Below, piece by piece: positions 48,614-50,097 of a stretch of 50,097 bases of DNA; within the stretch, counting starts at the first letter, position 1, and the number at the start of each line of letters is the position of its first letter. Where the stretch lies: NCBI GenBank assembly GCA_002428385.1, contig DIWB01000040.1, positions 17,430-67,526 of the forward strand. The letters are read 5' to 3'. The notes beneath the pieces are model-generated. The model was not told where the DNA came from and searched no databases. It saw only the letters and a list, made by a program, of their open reading frames with translations. This DNA is from Bacteroidales bacterium UBA6117. GTDB taxonomy: Bacteria; Bacteroidota; Bacteroidia; Bacteroidales; VadinHA17. The position numbers were made by a program, and so were the translations under genes.

Positions 48614-49984
48614 ATGACCAACAGAAGAGATTTTATCAAAACAAGCGCCGCGGGTGCTGCCGGTTTAGCACTCGGAGGACTTAGCCTCAGCGCAAAATCC
48701 TACAACCAGGTTGCCGGATCAAATGACAGGATAATTATGGCTGTGGCCGGCCTGCGAAGCAGGGGCAGGGACCATATCAGCAGTTGGTGCGCCCTGAAGG
48801 ATAACCGGAACGTCCGTATCAAGACTATCTGCGATGTTGATAACCAGTTCTTTGCCCAGGCTGCAAAGCTGATCCAGGACAGGTCGGGAGAAACGGCCGT
48901 GACACAATCAGATATGCGCAGGGTGTTCGAGGACAAGGATATTGATGCCATATCATTTGGGTTGCCTAACCACTGGCATGCTTTGAGTGCAATATGGGCC
49001 TGCCAGGCTGGTAAACATGTTTATGCCGAAAAACCTGCCAGCCATAATCTCTGGGAGGGAAGAAAGATGGTGGAGGCGGCAAAAAGATACAATGTAAGGG
49101 TCCAGACAGGTTGTCAGAACCGGTCAATCCCCAACGTTATTGAGGCTATCAGATTTCTTCATACCGGAGGAATCGGAGAAGTTTTCATGGCGAAAGGTCT
49201 TTGCTATAAGCCCCGCGATTCTTTCGGAATAGCTCCCGACGGAAATCCTCCCGAAGGCCTGAATTACGACATGTGGCTGGGTCCGGCGCCCTACCGCCCT
49301 TACAACGAGAAAAGAGTTCATTACAACTGGCACTGGTTCTGGGATACAGGAAACGGCGACACAGGCAACCAGGGCCCCCATCAGTTCGATATAGCCCGCT
49401 GGGGCCTCAATAAAAACGAACACCCGGTAACAATATATTCAGCCGGAGGATTCTATGGTATATCACCTTCGGAATGTGCTCAGGAAACCCCCAATACACA
49501 GACATCCCTCTTTAAATACAAGGATGGTAAAATGCTTGAATTTGAAACAAGAGGCAGGTTTACCAATGCTGAAGGCGGACTTGAAGTTCGCATAGGCAAT
49601 TTATTCTACGGTTCGGATGGATATCTGGAAATTGACGGTTCCACCTGGAAAGCATACCGTAAAAGGGAAAGAGAACCATTTGCAGGATCAGGGACAGCTT
49701 CAAAGGAACTGGCCGATCCTACATTTCTGGCTGCTCCCGGGGGAACAGAGCATTTTGCTAATTTCCTCGATGCCATCCGCTCAGGAAAGGATGAAACGCT
49801 TAACTGCAATATGCTTGAGGGACATATGTCCTCCTCCTTGCCCATCCTTGCCAATATCTCGTACAGGCTCGGGAAAGAACTGACATTCGATGGCGCCAGG
49901 GAGCGATTTGTAAAGAATAAGGCTGCCGATGCCATGCTCAGACGGAAAGACCGTAAGCCTTATGTAGTTCCTGAAACGATTTGA
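48614..49984 (+). CDS. Tat-exported Gfo/Idh/MocA-family oxidoreductase
   Basis: A 456-residue oxidoreductase relative with a twin-arginine signal (NRRDFIKTSAAGAAGLALGG). The Rossmann part begins DRIIMAVAGLRSRGRDHI; LPNHWHALSAIWACQAGKHV (117-136) and YAEKPASHN (137-145) carry the family's EKP motif. The C-terminal domain contains HYNWHWFWDTGNGDTGNQGPHQFDIARWGL. It differs clearly from the exported Gfo/Idh at 13171. It follows the isomerase gene by 23 bases and is likely part of the same unit. The reaction is unknown; sugar oxidation at a ring carbon is the usual family chemistry. Confidence 0.93.
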   Translation: MTNRRDFIKTSAAGAAGLALGGLSLSAKSYNQVAGSNDRIIMAVAGLRSRGRDHISSWCALKDNRNVRIKTICDVDNQFFAQAAKLIQDRSGETAVTQSDMRRVFEDKDIDAISFGLPNHWHALSAIWACQAGKHVYAEKPASHNLWEGRKMVEAAKRYNVRVQTGCQNRSIPNVIEAIRFLHTGGIGEVFMAKGLCYKPRDSFGIAPDGNPPEGLNYDMWLGPAPYRPYNEKRVHYNWHWFWDTGNGDTGNQGPHQFDIARWGLNKNEHPVTIYSAGGFYGISPSECAQETPNTQTSLFKYKDGKMLEFETRGRFTNAEGGLEVRIGNLFYGSDGYLEIDGSTWKAYRKREREPFAGSGTASKELADPTFLAAPGGTEHFANFLDAIRSGKDETLNCNMLEGHMSSSLPILANISYRLGKELTFDGARERFVKNKAADAMLRRKDRKPYVVPETI

Positions 49985-50061
49985 TGCGTTCTGAACACTG
50001 TTTGGGACAACCCGTATTATCATGTAATCAGAAACGGCAAATTTTTCTTAAAACACAGATT

Positions 50062-50097
50062 ATGACAAAAAGGTTCAAGAACACGACAGGGGAACAA
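50062..50097 (+). CDS. Possible start of a further gene (window edge)
   Basis: An ATG at 50062 opens a frame of 12 codons to the end of the window (MTKRFKNTTGEQ). It is too short to judge and could be chance. Confidence 0.2.
   Translation, partial: MTKRFKNTTGEQ

Overview
The window comes from a Bacteroidota genome, probably of Bacteroidales type. The signs are a SusC/SusD outer-membrane glycan-uptake pair, many lipoproteins and Tat-exported enzymes typical of polysaccharide users, promoter elements of the Bacteroidota form TAnnTTTG with an upstream TTTG, and weak or absent Shine-Dalgarno sequences. No rRNA, tRNA, CRISPR array or intact insertion sequence was seen.

Layout. (1) 1-5661, minus strand: a glycan-degradation operon running DUF5009 membrane acyltransferase-like protein, GH105 unsaturated glycuronyl hydrolase, GH106-type rhamnosidase, and the start of a further Tat-exported probable glycosidase cut by the window edge. 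(2) 5795-12432, plus strand: an exported purple-acid-phosphatase-like protein and a susC/susD pair. (3) 12474-16481: a HAD deoxyribonucleotidase (minus), then an exported Gfo/Idh/MocA oxidoreductase, a DUF6807 protein and a NIPSNAP protein (plus). (4) 16577-43995, all minus strand: a nearly continuous amino-acid biosynthesis block. It holds trpB2; the aromatic operon pheA-aminotransferase-tyrA-DAHP synthase/chorismate mutase-aroA; the complete histidine operon hisGDCBHAF(IE); a DUF4160/DUF2442 small-gene pair; and the branched-chain operon ilvD-ilvB-ilvN-ilvC-leuA-leuC-leuD-cimA-leuB. (5) 44144-50097: two tiny secreted-protein ORFs (minus), then a plus-strand cluster of exported sugar-metabolism enzymes: two TIM-barrel isomerase/epimerases, an amidohydrolase lipoprotein, an SGNH hydrolase and a second Tat-exported Gfo/Idh oxidoreductase.

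The main discovery is regulatory. Each of the four transcription units in the amino-acid block begins with a tiny leader peptide rich in codons for its own end product, followed by an intrinsic terminator just before the first structural gene and by a sequence that can form a competing antiterminator. The trpB2 leader has Trp-Ser-Trp. The pheA leader has a run YFYFFFYF. The hisG leader has HHHH. The ilvD leader has six Ile, four Leu and one Val in 21 residues. In all four, the upstream antiterminator arm lies in the last codons of the leader or at its stop codon, so a ribosome that reaches the stop would mask it while one starved at the regulatory codons would leave it free. This is classical ribosome-mediated attenuation, four times in 26 kb. 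None of these leaders is long enough to appear in ordinary gene calls.

A second signal is a set of degenerate tandem repeats with a period of 7 bp (8 bp in one) in at least six intergenic gaps, several of them inside operons. They fall into about three unit families (AATCACN, CAGGGCN-like and GAAGACN-like).

How the genes work together: the two ends of the window handle acquisition and processing of glycans in the cell envelope, and the middle makes aromatic amino acids, His, Ile, Val and Leu. The cimA gene points to isoleucine synthesis from pyruvate through citramalate.
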